A stretch of 64,000 nt of DNA from Colwellia_A sp047621305 (GTDB taxonomy: Bacteria; Pseudomonadota; Gammaproteobacteria; Enterobacterales; Alteromonadaceae), in NCBI GenBank assembly GCA_047621305.1, contig JBLHNB010000008.1, positions 29,542-93,541 of the forward strand, written 5' to 3'. Below are positions 1-9,801 of this stretch, piece by piece; position 1 is the stretch's first letter; each line of letters opens with the position of its first letter. A model generated the notes under the pieces. It did not search any database. It was not told the origin of the DNA and worked only from the letters and a program-made list of their open reading frames with translations. The translations under genes and the position numbers were made by a program.

Positions 1-3000
1 GAGATAATACCGCTGTAAAGGCTTTAATTATTGGTACCATTAAAGGGGAATGGAAAGCATGTGAAACATTTAGTAATTTACTGGATATCCTTTGGGAGAT
101 TAAATGCTCTTGTATATTATCAATACATGTAGAACCACCAGAAATCACAACACTATTTGGCCCATTAATAGCCGCAATACTTACCTGCCCTTCATATTTA
201 GATAATAGTGCTTTTACACTCATTTGATCCGCGGTAATACTAAGCATTTTCCCTATTCTTGGTAGTTCCTGCATCAATTTTCCACGTGCAGAAACAATTT
301 TCAACCCATCTTCAAGGCTAAAAATACCGGCAATAACCGCAGCAGTATATTCACCAACACTGTGCCCCATAACATAATTTGCTTCTATCCCCCATGAGAG
401 CCATAACTGCGCTAAAGAATATTCCAAGGCAAATAATGCAGGTTGGCTATAACCTGTTTCATTTAACTGACTACTATCAACTTCGATTGAAATTTCTTCA
501 ATAATAGAAAACCCCATCAATGCTAATACAATTTTATCGCACTTTTTCATACTATCTTTATATACTGAGTAACTATCAAATAAGGTTTTACCCATGCCAG
601 CATATTGAGATCCTTGCCCGGTAAATAAAAATGCGATTTTAGGCAGTGGGTTATTTATTTTGCATGGCTGTAAACTCTTTTCACTTAACTTCTCGAGTAA
701 ATCTTGTCTATTTTTATAGGCGATAGCATAACGGTAATTAAATTCTGGACGAGCAATAGAGGCGGTATAACAAAGATCGGCTAAGGCCATATCTTTATTT
801 TTCTTAATAAACGAGTAGTAATTAGCTAATAGGTTTTTACTACTGTCATGATGCTTACTACTACAAACCAACAAGCCACTTGCTGATTTAACATCATCTT
901 TATCGCATGCAGAGACTGACTTTTCATCTACTTTTAGTACATTTAAGGTTGGGGCTTGCTCTAAAATAAGGTGAGCATTAGTACCACCAAAACCAAAAGA
1001 ACTAACGCCAGCATAACCTTTTCCTTTATTTTCAGGCCAAGGCATAACAGCCGTCGGTATTTTTATATTAATGGCTTGCCAGTCTATATGTGGATTGGGC
1101 TTAACAAAGTGTATTTGCCTTGGAATAGATTGATGCTCTAAGCATAACAAGGTCTTAATAAAGCCTGCCATACCCGCTGCTGCCTCTAGGTGCCCAATAT
1201 TTGCTTTTACAGCACCAACATATAAAGGTGATGACATTTTTTTATGTTGGCCATAAGCCTGTTGCAGTGCCCTCAGTTCAATAGGATCACCTAATTCTGT
1301 ACCTGTACCATGCGCTTCAACATAATCGATATCACTTGCATCTAGCTTCGCGTCAACAAGTGCATCACGGATCACGTTTTGTTGTGCTTGACCGTTAGGT
1401 GCACTTAAACCATTACTTCGACCATCTTGACAAACAGCACTACCCGTAATAACACCACGGATCGGATCTTTATCTAATGTAGCCTGATCAAGTAATTTAA
1501 TTACAATAACAGCACAACCTTCGCCACGAACATAACCATTAGCTGAGGCGTCAAATACTTTACATAAGCGGTCTTTCGCCAACATTTGGGCATTTATCAA
1601 TGATTGTGTATTTTCTGGTAAGAGGTTTAGTTGGGCTGTAGCAACAATGGCCATGTCGCACTCATTTGCCCGCAAGCTTTTTATTGCCGTATTAATAGCG
1701 ACTAAAGAAGATGAGCAAGCTGTATCAATGGCCATACTGGGGCCTTTGAAATCGTAAAAATAGGAAAGTCTATTGGCCGCAATACATAAAGCATTACCTG
1801 TACCAAAATAGGCATTATGATGATAGTCGTTATTGATACATGCACGCGCATAATCATTTTGGCTAATGCCTACAAAAACACCTGTTTTACTTCCTCTAAG
1901 CTGTTTCGGTTGATAGCCAGCAGCCAAAATAGCATCGTAACTTTGTTCTAAAATCAAGCGTTGTTGAGGATCAATCAACCGCGCCTCTTTTGGTGAGATT
2001 GAAAATAATGCGGCATCAAATTCAGTAATATTATCAAGGTAGCTGGCTCGACCTAACTGCGATGAACGGTCTAAGGGGGCTTCAGTAATTGCACTTTCAC
2101 CATTTTGAATAAGTTGCCAAAACGCTTCTACATTATCAGCATTAGGAAAACGGCATGATAGCCCTATCACTGCTACTTTATGTGTATATTTTTTATCGTT
2201 ATTTTTCTGTTTATCTACTACTTTATTCTCTTGCTGAATAATCGTTTTTTGATCAAACAGTGCTTTTTTTGCATGCAACATATGACTAAGTTCTCTCGCT
2301 AATTTAGCAATAGTTGGATAATCATAGATATAAGTTGCTGGAATATTAAGTGCGAGATATTCACCCAATTCTTCACTTAAACTAACAGACTCTATTGAGT
2401 CAAGACCAAGAGATGAAAACTCGTCACTGTCACTAATTTGTTTAAAAGATAAACCACTAAGATTGGCAATTTTGTGCTTTAACCAATCAATAATATCAAC
2501 AGACTCTTTTAGGAGTATTAATTTTTCTTTGTCATCAACTAGGTCTGTAAATTTCTCTAAATAATCGAATTTACTTTCTAAATAAGCATTCTTATTGGCT
2601 TGTCGTTGAATCTTTCCACTTGAGGTTTTAAGTATACGATTAGGTTTTAGTAAAACAATATCATGAAGTTGTAAATCAAACTCTTTAGATACGTTTCCTT
2701 TGATATTTTTATAAAGTTCACCCGCATTATATTTACGTACGTGAGCACGGTTAAGTTCTACTACAGCAACAACTTTATCGATGCCTGAGTCGAGTACCGA
2801 AAACGTTGCACAATTATTGTTTGATAATGCTTCGTGACTAATCGAGATAGTATTTTCTATGTCTTGTGGATAATAATTACGTCCTCGAATAATTAAAACA
2901 TCCTTATGCCGACCGGTAACATATAAATATTTACCGTCTAAAAAACCTAAGTCTCCTGTTCGTAAATAAGGTCCTTTGAGTGTATCAGTAGTATAAGCTT

Positions 3001-4276
3001 GAAATATTTTTTCACTTTGCTCTGTATTATTCCAATAGCCTTTAGAGGTACTTTCACCCTTAAACCAAATTTCACCTATTTCCATTGCCGCACAGCATTT
3101 CTTACTTATCGGGTCAACAATTACAACATCGTGTTCATGCCAACAATAACCTGATGATACCGCAATATAATTATCTACTTTATCTGAACTAACAACGGCT
3201 AGTCCCTGCTGAATGCTTGGCTTATCTAATACCAGAGATGTAACCGCTTCTTTTGGATGTGCACCTGTACCAAATAAAGTCATTTCGGCCATGCCATAAC
3301 AAGGATAATGGCTGTTTTGGCGTAACCCACACGATTTGAATTTTTCGTAAAAGCTATCAATAGTTTGCTTTGAAATAGGTTCAGCACCATTAAACGCTAT
3401 TTTCCATGTTGATAGGTCAAGCGCCTCTTTGTCTTTATCGCAAATACTATTTACACATAAGTCATAAGAAAAATTAGGACCTCCACTCAACGTCGCTTTA
3501 TATTTACTTATAGCTTTTAACCAACGTATCGGTTTTTGAGAAAAATAAGCAGGGCTCATAATAGTCGCAGGATAGCCAATAAAAAGAGGATTAAGCAGCC
3601 CCATAAATAAGCCCATATCATGAAAGTGTGGTAACCAGCTGATCGAGATAGTTTGAGGTGAAACACAAAATGCCGCACTCATGGCTTCTTCATTTGCCAT
3701 AATATTATTGTGCGATACTTCAACACCTTTTGGGTTACCTGTAGATCCAGAAGTATATTGCAGTAAAGCGAGACTACTCGTTAAAGTTTTTATTGGTGCT
3801 TTTGCAGCAGTTTCATTTACAAGTATATTTATTTTATCAGTCAGTAAATACACCGTATTTTTTTCCTGCTGCCCTTCAATTACAAATGCCGATTCATAAC
3901 TTGATAAACCACTTTCACTTAAAATAATATGTACGTCGGCGTCGGTAATAATATTTTTTAGTCTATCTAAATTCTGATTTTTTCGTGGCGGGTAAGTAGG
4001 TACTGCAATCATCCCCGCATATAAACATCCCATAAAAGCACACAAAAATTCATGCCCTGGAGGATAAAGTAAAAGTAAACGGTCTCCTACCTTACCATGT
4101 GTTAATAAGATGTTAGCAATCGCCAGAGCACGACGGTGCAATGTTAGGTATGTTAAGGGAATACGCGGTTCGTCTTCATTACTTAAAAAATAATACGCGA
4201 CTTGTTCAGGTTTATTTTCAGCTCTATATTCAAGTATTTCAACAATATTGGTAAAGCGCGGTCTAGTGTATTCCAT
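1..4276 (-). CDS. FAAL-ACP-KS-AT modular polyketide synthase (partial, 3' end outside window)
   Basis: This open frame starts at the ATG at 4276 and reads to the window edge without a stop (about 1425 codons). The N-terminus is a fatty acyl-AMP ligase: P-loop TSGSTGNPKG near residue 174, then SWLPHFHDMG and YLRTGDLGFLDG followed by GRHKDVLIIRGRNYYP. An acyl carrier protein follows (LGLDSIES, phosphopantetheine serine near residue 625). A ketosynthase comes next, with DTACSSS near 850, EAHGTGT and VKANIGHLEAAAG for the Cys-His-His triad. The visible end is an acyltransferase with GHSVGEY near 1301 and a HAFH motif, which in characterised AT domains goes with malonyl-CoA. By family knowledge the FAAL adenylates a free fatty acid, loads it on the ACP, and the KS/AT extends it. 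The product is unknown because reductive and release domains lie outside the window. No RBS stands out before the ATG. Confidence 0.93.
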   Translation of the reverse strand, partial: MEYTRPRFTNIVEILEYRAENKPEQVAYYFLSNEDEPRIPLTYLTLHRRALAIANILLTHGKVGDRLLLLYPPGHEFLCAFMGCLYAGMIAVPTYPPRKNQNLDRLKNIITDADVHIILSESGLSSYESAFVIEGQQEKNTVYLLTDKINILVNETAAKAPIKTLTSSLALLQYTSGSTGNPKGVEVSHNNIMANEEAMSAAFCVSPQTISISWLPHFHDMGLFMGLLNPLFIGYPATIMSPAYFSQKPIRWLKAISKYKATLSGGPNFSYDLCVNSICDKDKEALDLSTWKIAFNGAEPISKQTIDSFYEKFKSCGLRQNSHYPCYGMAEMTLFGTGAHPKEAVTSLVLDKPSIQQGLAVVSSDKVDNYIAVSSGYCWHEHDVVIVDPISKKCCAAMEIGEIWFKGESTSKGYWNNTEQSEKIFQAYTTDTLKGPYLRTGDLGFLDGKYLYVTGRHKDVLIIRGRNYYPQDIENTISISHEALSNNNCATFSVLDSGIDKVVAVVELNRAHVRKYNAGELYKNIKGNVSKEFDLQLHDIVLLKPNRILKTSSGKIQRQANKNAYLESKFDYLEKFTDLVDDKEKLILLKESVDIIDWLKHKIANLSGLSFKQISDSDEFSSLGLDSIESVSLSEELGEYLALNIPATYIYDYPTIAKLARELSHMLHAKKALFDQKTIIQQENKVVDKQKNNDKKYTHKVAVIGLSCRFPNADNVEAFWQLIQNGESAITEAPLDRSSQLGRASYLDNITEFDAALFSISPKEARLIDPQQRLILEQSYDAILAAGYQPKQLRGSKTGVFVGISQNDYARACINNDYHHNAYFGTGNALCIAANRLSYFYDFKGPSMAIDTACSSSLVAINTAIKSLRANECDMAIVATAQLNLLPENTQSLINAQMLAKDRLCKVFDASANGYVRGEGCAVIVIKLLDQATLDKDPIRGVITGSAVCQDGRSNGLSAPNGQAQQNVIRDALVDAKLDASDIDYVEAHGTGTELGDPIELRALQQAYGQHKKMSSPLYVGAVKANIGHLEAAAGMAGFIKTLLCLEHQSIPRQIHFVKPNPHIDWQAINIKIPTAVMPWPENKGKGYAGVSSFGFGGTNAHLILEQAPTLNVLKVDEKSVSACDKDDVKSASGLLVCSSKHHDSSKNLLANYYSFIKKNKDMALADLCYTASIARPEFNYRYAIAYKNRQDLLEKLSEKSLQPCKINNPLPKIAFLFTGQGSQYAGMGKTLFDSYSVYKDSMKKCDKIVLALMGFSIIEEISIEVDSSQLNETGYSQPALFALEYSLAQLWLSWGIEANYVMGHSVGEYTAAVIAGIFSLEDGLKIVSARGKLMQELPRIGKMLSITADQMSVKALLSKYEGQVSIAAINGPNSVVISGGSTCIDNIQEHLISQRISSKLLNVSHAFHSPLMVPIIKAFTAVLS

Positions 4277-5280
4277 TAAAATAATCCATTATATTTATAC
4301 TGCTAATCCTAAGCATTTATCGTTATTTACATGTTTATTAATATATATTTACTTTTAATATCAGTAAAAATATATTCACATAATGATTTTATAAAACGCC
4401 AATTTTAATTTTTTAACATCATAAAATAATAGATAAATCTATTACTAAAAAACAATGTAAAAAAGTGTTAAATAATGTAATAAAGTGTTGCATACTGTTA
4501 AATAAATGTAAACTATATGTTTCTTCACCTAACAAATCAAGACATAAATACTTACTAATTTAACTTATCTACGGCAAGATTATTTTAGATTTAATGACAT
4601 GCTCTAGTGCCTTTTATTTGCATATTTAAAAATAATTTCAAGCATAACTGATGATTTCTCATTTTTTATACTCTGATCACGGCTCTAGATAAGCAAATTT
4701 AGCGCTGCTTCATCTGTCGATAATTAATGACTCTTGTATTTGAATAGATGACTGAACAAACTAATGTACTTGCTTTTACAGCTATAGAAGTAGCTAAAGC
4801 AGGTAACAAGGTAGAGATTTTTCTGTCATCGCTGATGAAGTTATAAACTTAGCCCAATGTACACAAAACTCAACCAGAAAAATTGAAACTTTATGCCATT
4901 ATTACAGTCAGATGCAGCGAAAAATTTAACGTAATTTAAACAAGTAAAGCAGTCTAAAATTAAAATGCAGAGCAAGCAACGGTCACTCAGATGTAGTAAA
5001 ACATGTTGTTAAACCAATTGAAGTAAAGTAGTGATCTATTATAAGCGAGGGTAAATGTTCAATAACAAGGCGCTTGAATGAGCAATAGCGTGCTATTGGA
5101 ATTGAAAGCAACGCAGGCATTGAAATAACACATACAGTAAAAGAGCGGGTAAACTTTACCTGAAACCTTAGAATTAATTACTAGCCGTTTTAAGGTGAGA
5201 CATAACAGGGCTTGGTAATAAGTATCTAAGTCCTGTTTGAGTCCAAAATTATAACGTACTAACCGTATACTTTAAGCACA
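4277..5280. other. 1 kb intergenic stretch, AT-rich
   Basis: This gap lies between the divergent 5' end of the PKS gene and the 3' end of the SNF2 gene. It holds a decayed chemoreceptor fragment (listed separately) and, near 5040-5175, short palindromes: CAATAGC/GCTATTG with a 2-base spacer and GGTAAA/TTTACC with a 1-base spacer. The roughly 300 bases next to the PKS start are extremely AT-rich and presumably hold its promoter, but I could not pick one reliably. Confidence 0.6.
4748..4929 (+). pseudogene. Decayed methyl-accepting chemotaxis protein fragment
   Basis: Two reading frames joined by a single-base loss at about 4806-4811 encode a stretch matching the highly conserved hairpin tip of chemoreceptor signalling domains. 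The first frame reads TEQTNVLAFTAIEVAKAG (family: EQTNLLALNAAIEAARAG). The second reads GRDFSVIADEVINLAQ and then CTQNSTRKIETL (family: GRGFAVVADEVRNLAQ-RTQ-ST-EI). Restoring one G gives a continuous AGNKGRDFSVIADEV. Stop codons precede and follow the fragment, and weak similarity may continue upstream to about 4700. No ligand-binding, HAMP or membrane region survives, so this is a relic with no likely product. Confidence 0.8.
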
Positions 5281-8200
5281 TTATAAAGGAGCTAACAAAG
5301 TACTGAGAATATTGTTAGTCAAACTCAATTTACCTTCATTAACTTCTTCTGATAACAAGGCATTAGCCAATGCGGCTTTCTCTTTCTGTATCAGCTGGAT
5401 TTTCTCCTCTATGGAGTTTTCAACAATTAGCTTATAAACAAATACCGGTTTGTCTTGGCCAATTCTATGCGCTCTGTCTGTTGCTTGGTTTTCAACGGCC
5501 GGGTTCCACCATGGATCAAAGTGAATAACCGTATCCGCTTCAGTTAAGTTTAAGCCTACGCCGCCCGCTCGCAAGCTAATGAGAAAAACGGGAATATCAC
5601 CCTTTTGGAATTCTTCAACCACTTCTTGTCGCTTAGTTGTTGCTCCAGTGAGTTTAGTATAACGAATACTTTCCTTATTCAACTGCTCTTCAATAAGCGC
5701 CAACATACTGGTAAACTGAGAGAATATAAGGATCTTACGTCCTTCATCAATCATTTCAGGCAGCATTTCTAATAACCATTCTAGCTTAGCCGACTGAGTT
5801 ATATTTTGAGCACTATCAAGAGACAATAATTGCGGATGACAACAAACCTGACGCAGTTTTAATAAAGCATCAAGAATTTCAATTTGACTGCGGTTGATAC
5901 CTTTTTTCGCAATAATTTCATTCAGACGCGAGTCCATTGATAAACGGACACTTTCATATAATTCAGCCTGTGCACCTTCAATACGTACTGTTTGAATAAT
6001 TTCAGTTTTTGCCGGTAATTCTTTCGCTATTTTCTCTTTGGTACGCCGTAAAATAAAAGGTTTGATACGTTGATTAAGTAAGACCTTACGTTCATGATCG
6101 CCATGACTTTGAATAGGCGTTTTAAAAAGTTTATTAAACTGACTATGCCCACCTAAAAAGCCCGGTAATAAAAAGTTAAATTGTGCCCAGAATTCACCTA
6201 AGTGATTCTCCATTGGTGTGCCCGTCATACACAATTTATGCTCTGCTTTAATTTTTATAATAGACTCATAAAGTCGTGTTTTAGGGTTTTTAATATAATG
6301 AGCTTCATCTAAAATCAGATAATAAAATTCTTGCTGAGCATAAGACTCAAAGTCTTTAACAATTAATGGGTAACTTGTAATGATAATGTCGTATTGATTA
6401 AAGTCATCTAAATGAACTTTACGCTGCGGACCATGTATTAAATTATGTGTTAAAAACGGGGTGAATTTTTTAATTTCATTTGCCCAGTTAAATATCACAC
6501 TGGTTGGCGCAATAATTAAGCAAGGTGCGGTGAGTCTGCCCTGCTCTTTTTCAATGGCTAAATGTGCAAGTGCTTGTACGGTTTTCCCCAGTCCCATATC
6601 GTCAGCTAAGATACCGCTAAGCTGGTACTCTCTTAAAAACTGTAACCAATTAACGCCTTGTTGTTGATAAGCTCTTAGCTCAGCATTAAGCTGCTTTGCA
6701 GGGGTCACATCTTTAATGCCATCAAAGCTTTTAAGTTTCGCAGCTAATGACCTGATCTTTTGTGCACCTTTCGTGATAACACCTTGGTCGTCTAACATTG
6801 ATAATGTTTGATGTCCCTGAAAACGGGATAGTTTCATCATGCCATTTTTATCAAGGGCATTAGGTATAAATAATTCGATAAATTGACGCAGCAACGGTTT
6901 TATCGTTTTATATTTAAGTGTGAGAAAATGACCTTTCTCCATATCAATAAAAATAGAGGTATCTTCATCAATATTATTATTACTTTCACTTTCTGTTAAT
7001 AACGATTTTGGCAATTGCTTAATTGCACTTTGTAGAATAGGAAATGCCGGTAAATTTTGACCATTAATATCAAGGTTTAACCCTATCGAGAAAAAATCGT
7101 GGCTATTTTCATATTCTTTTAATTCTGCCTCAAAATTACCGTCAGTACGTAACTCTTGATAGTAAAAGTTATCGTCAAATTCAATAAGCCAGCCTTTAGC
7201 TTCTAACAAGGGAACCGTATTATGCATAAACTCATACCAAACATGTTTAGCTTGCAATCTAAACGTACATTGGTTGATTTTGTCTTGCCAATAACTATAA
7301 GTAAACTTTTCACCCATTTTGAATTGATGATCAAGTAGAGTTTCAATCACTTGATTTTCATAAGCTAAGTCACGATATATTCTTTTCTTCTTATCATCGT
7401 TTATATCAATAGTGGGTGATTCTTGATTGGGGTTAATACTGCTTCCTTGATAATTAAAGGTCAGTATTATTTCACCATGTGTCGGGGTACTTTCTATTGG
7501 ACTCGTTAATTTCAATTCAGGTATAGGGACTACCATGACAATTTCTGAGCTAATTTTAGGCTGAGGTAAACTTTTGGCTTCATCACCCAAAGAAACTCTC
7601 ATTTGGCTTATTACCCAAGGTATTTGTTGCTCACTAAATACCGGACTTGATAATAGCTGTGGCGCAAGCTCTGCACTAATGTTTGTTTCAATAATACCAA
7701 GCGCATTATTCTCAAGATCATAATAACTGATCGGTTTGGTTTGAAATAAATCAACATCGCTATAATGCTTGGGTAAAACCAGTTGTAAACTTGTTAAGTT
7801 ATCTTCCAAAGAGAGCCATTGCCACTCAGCGTTTACGGGTTCACCCAGTATTAAAGGATCATCTAAATTTGTACAGGACTGCCAAAAACTACGACCACTT
7901 TTAATCACCAAAGCTAACACGGAAAAATCGTTACATTCACGTTGGTAATTAACTTCATTTTCTTTCATCAACAAACTGATCGTTTTAATATCATCGTCAG
8001 TAACAAAAGGTTTATTAAATAAATCGGGCGTATTATAAACATTTTGTAGTGATTTACTAAAACCACCATTTTTCATATAAGTACTAATTTTTACTTGTAC
8101 AAAAAGTTTTTTATACCCTTTTGATTTTTTATACTCAAGTAAATAAACAATCACTTTTTTGCGAGTAGCTGCCGCCTCATCTTTTCTTTTTAGTGAGGTT

Positions 8201-8505
8201 AACCATTGTTCAACTTCTTTGTCATCGGCGGCGGTATCATGACTGTCTAAAAACTCATTCCCCACAGCTACGGCATGTTTACAATAGCGATTAACCGGAC
8301 AAGTACAACGAGTAAAGATCTCATCATCAATCACTTCAATAACAGATAAATAAGTCACCTGAGCGTTCGTGGCACTTCTTACTGAACCGCGAATTAAATC
8401 ACCGTCTTTCGCCACACTTAATACATTATTACTACGAAAAAGGTGTAAACCTCTATTCCAGGTAACTAAGGCAAACTTATCTTTGAGTTTAGATTTTGAA
8501 AACAT
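5281..8505 (-). CDS. SNF2-family helicase with N-terminal SWIM zinc finger
   Basis: The 1074-residue protein begins with a SWIM-type zinc finger (Cys67, Cys69, Cys75, His77 in CTCPVNRYCKH). A long poorly conserved middle follows, then a C-terminal SNF2 ATPase: Walker A DDMGLGKT near residue 634, DEAH box LDEAHYIKN near 731, TGTPMENHLGEFW, ILRRTKE, and motifs V/VI GGVGLNLTEAD and DRAHRIGQ. This is the architecture of bacterial SNF2 proteins annotated as HepA/RapA-like, but the SWIM domain separates it from true RapA. The family translocates on double-stranded DNA; substrate and partner are unknown here. It stands alone, with no restriction or defence genes beside it. Confidence 0.93.
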   Translation of the reverse strand: MFSKSKLKDKFALVTWNRGLHLFRSNNVLSVAKDGDLIRGSVRSATNAQVTYLSVIEVIDDEIFTRCTCPVNRYCKHAVAVGNEFLDSHDTAADDKEVEQWLTSLKRKDEAAATRKKVIVYLLEYKKSKGYKKLFVQVKISTYMKNGGFSKSLQNVYNTPDLFNKPFVTDDDIKTISLLMKENEVNYQRECNDFSVLALVIKSGRSFWQSCTNLDDPLILGEPVNAEWQWLSLEDNLTSLQLVLPKHYSDVDLFQTKPISYYDLENNALGIIETNISAELAPQLLSSPVFSEQQIPWVISQMRVSLGDEAKSLPQPKISSEIVMVVPIPELKLTSPIESTPTHGEIILTFNYQGSSINPNQESPTIDINDDKKKRIYRDLAYENQVIETLLDHQFKMGEKFTYSYWQDKINQCTFRLQAKHVWYEFMHNTVPLLEAKGWLIEFDDNFYYQELRTDGNFEAELKEYENSHDFFSIGLNLDINGQNLPAFPILQSAIKQLPKSLLTESESNNNIDEDTSIFIDMEKGHFLTLKYKTIKPLLRQFIELFIPNALDKNGMMKLSRFQGHQTLSMLDDQGVITKGAQKIRSLAAKLKSFDGIKDVTPAKQLNAELRAYQQQGVNWLQFLREYQLSGILADDMGLGKTVQALAHLAIEKEQGRLTAPCLIIAPTSVIFNWANEIKKFTPFLTHNLIHGPQRKVHLDDFNQYDIIITSYPLIVKDFESYAQQEFYYLILDEAHYIKNPKTRLYESIIKIKAEHKLCMTGTPMENHLGEFWAQFNFLLPGFLGGHSQFNKLFKTPIQSHGDHERKVLLNQRIKPFILRRTKEKIAKELPAKTEIIQTVRIEGAQAELYESVRLSMDSRLNEIIAKKGINRSQIEILDALLKLRQVCCHPQLLSLDSAQNITQSAKLEWLLEMLPEMIDEGRKILIFSQFTSMLALIEEQLNKESIRYTKLTGATTKRQEVVEEFQKGDIPVFLISLRAGGVGLNLTEADTVIHFDPWWNPAVENQATDRAHRIGQDKPVFVYKLIVENSIEEKIQLIQKEKAALANALLSEEVNEGKLSLTNNILSTLLAPL

Positions 8506-8675
8506 GTATGAAATAATTGAATTAATGACGATCGAAAGATTTTACTGAATATGAGATAAAATTGCAGCTAGTAAATGACTTCTTTATGAAATATTAGTCT
8601 CTATGAACAAAAAACACGCAACAAAACCAGCTATCGAATGTTTTTTGAGCACATATAACCGTTTAATAAAATATT

Positions 8676-9551
8676 TTAACTATCAATATCTAACTTGCCA
8701 TTAATATCTTTAATTCTTAAATCACCTGAACCCGATGCTAATATTTTTAGTCCTCCGGTTGTTTCTACATCAATATCACCAGAACCATCTTCAATAGTCA
8801 CCACGCCACCAACCTGTCGAACGATTAAATCGCCCGAGTCGTCTTCAATACCAACAGAACCTGTAATTTTTTGCACATAAATACCACCCGAGCCATCCTC
8901 AATAGCAAGATTTCCTGTAATATTTTTTAATACCATTTCACCAGAGTTATCAACAATATTGACATTACCCACAATATTAGTAACAGAAAGCTCACCCGAG
9001 CCATCATTAATATCAATATTGCCGACTATATCGTTTATAGAAAGATCACCTGAACCATCATCAATTTCAATATTAGCGTTGATATCATTAATGCTTAGAT
9101 CGCCAGAGCCATCCTTTATTTCAATAAAGGCATTAAGATCAGATATTTTAATATCACCCGAACCATCATTAATAGCTAACATCAGCTGTTGTGGTACATC
9201 AACAACGACATCAATATGAGGTGAACTTCCAATCCAAGAACCAAATGATCTCGGTATATTAGCAATCAAATAAGCTTTATTACCCGACTTTTTCAACGTC
9301 AATTCAAAATTATTCCGATCAGAGGCACTCGTGTATATATCCGCACTGAGTTGAATTTCAGTAAGCCCTTCCTTGCCCCTAACAATAAGAGAACCAGCCC
9401 CTGACTCAATATGTAATGCGTTTATATCACTTGCACTTAGTGTTAATTGACGTTGGTTATGAAAATCGGCATTGGAAGCCGATGCCACAACGATACAACC
9501 AGAAAGAAGTGAAACTGTAGATAATGCGACGATAGATTTAATTAAGCTCAT
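8676..9551 (-). CDS. Lipoprotein with 18-residue beta-solenoid repeats (DUF4097/adhesin-like)
   Basis: The first 19 residues form a lipoprotein signal ending in the lipobox LLSGC, so the mature protein should be anchored through that cysteine. From about residue 128 to the C-terminus the chain consists of eight to nine 18-residue repeats with a core like IEIDDGSGDLSINDIVGN. Each has alternating hydrophobic positions and a D-G-S-G-D turn, as expected for a right-handed beta-solenoid of the type seen in DUF4097 and head GIN-domain proteins. The repeats differ in sequence, so the array is old. The Asp/Gly turns could bind calcium, but that is inference. It is a single gene, with its promoter presumably in the 250 bases before it. 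Confidence 0.8.
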   Translation of the reverse strand: MSLIKSIVALSTVSLLSGCIVVASASNADFHNQRQLTLSASDINALHIESGAGSLIVRGKEGLTEIQLSADIYTSASDRNNFELTLKKSGNKAYLIANIPRSFGSWIGSSPHIDVVVDVPQQLMLAINDGSGDIKISDLNAFIEIKDGSGDLSINDINANIEIDDGSGDLSINDIVGNIDINDGSGELSVTNIVGNVNIVDNSGEMVLKNITGNLAIEDGSGGIYVQKITGSVGIEDDSGDLIVRQVGGVVTIEDGSGDIDVETTGGLKILASGSGDLRIKDINGKLDIDS

Positions 9552-9663
9552 AAAGCCTTTTCCTTATTATTTTAGCAAATTAATGAATGTTTCATTACAA
9601 ATTTCAAGCCAACATTTTAGTTATTATAATTCAATGAGTTATGACTTTACATATTTATAAACT

Positions 9664-9750
9664 ATTATTTTAAATGATAAAGTCGTCAAATTAACGAATA
9701 ATTAATATATTTTAAAAAACAAAAGAATGCCGTAACCATTTTAATTTAAC
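9664..9750 (+). repeat. Imperfect direct repeat, left copy
   Basis: This copy begins with TATTATTTTAAATGATA and continues with TCGTCAAATTAACGA, which also occur at 12073 onward in the same order and spacing. Similarity continues more weakly for some 85 bases (TG-CGTA-CCA... AATT-AA). The two copies flank the MFS/LysR gene pair. Confidence 0.75.
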
Positions 9751-9801
9751 TGCCAAGGCTAAGTTTCTTTTGATCGCTCATCAATTCTTAGGGTGAAAGA
9801 A

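Noticed and set aside
8695..9219. Plus-strand ORFs opposite the repeat lipoprotein
   Set aside because: They are antisense shadows of the 54-base repeats and have no RBS or protein-like features of their own.
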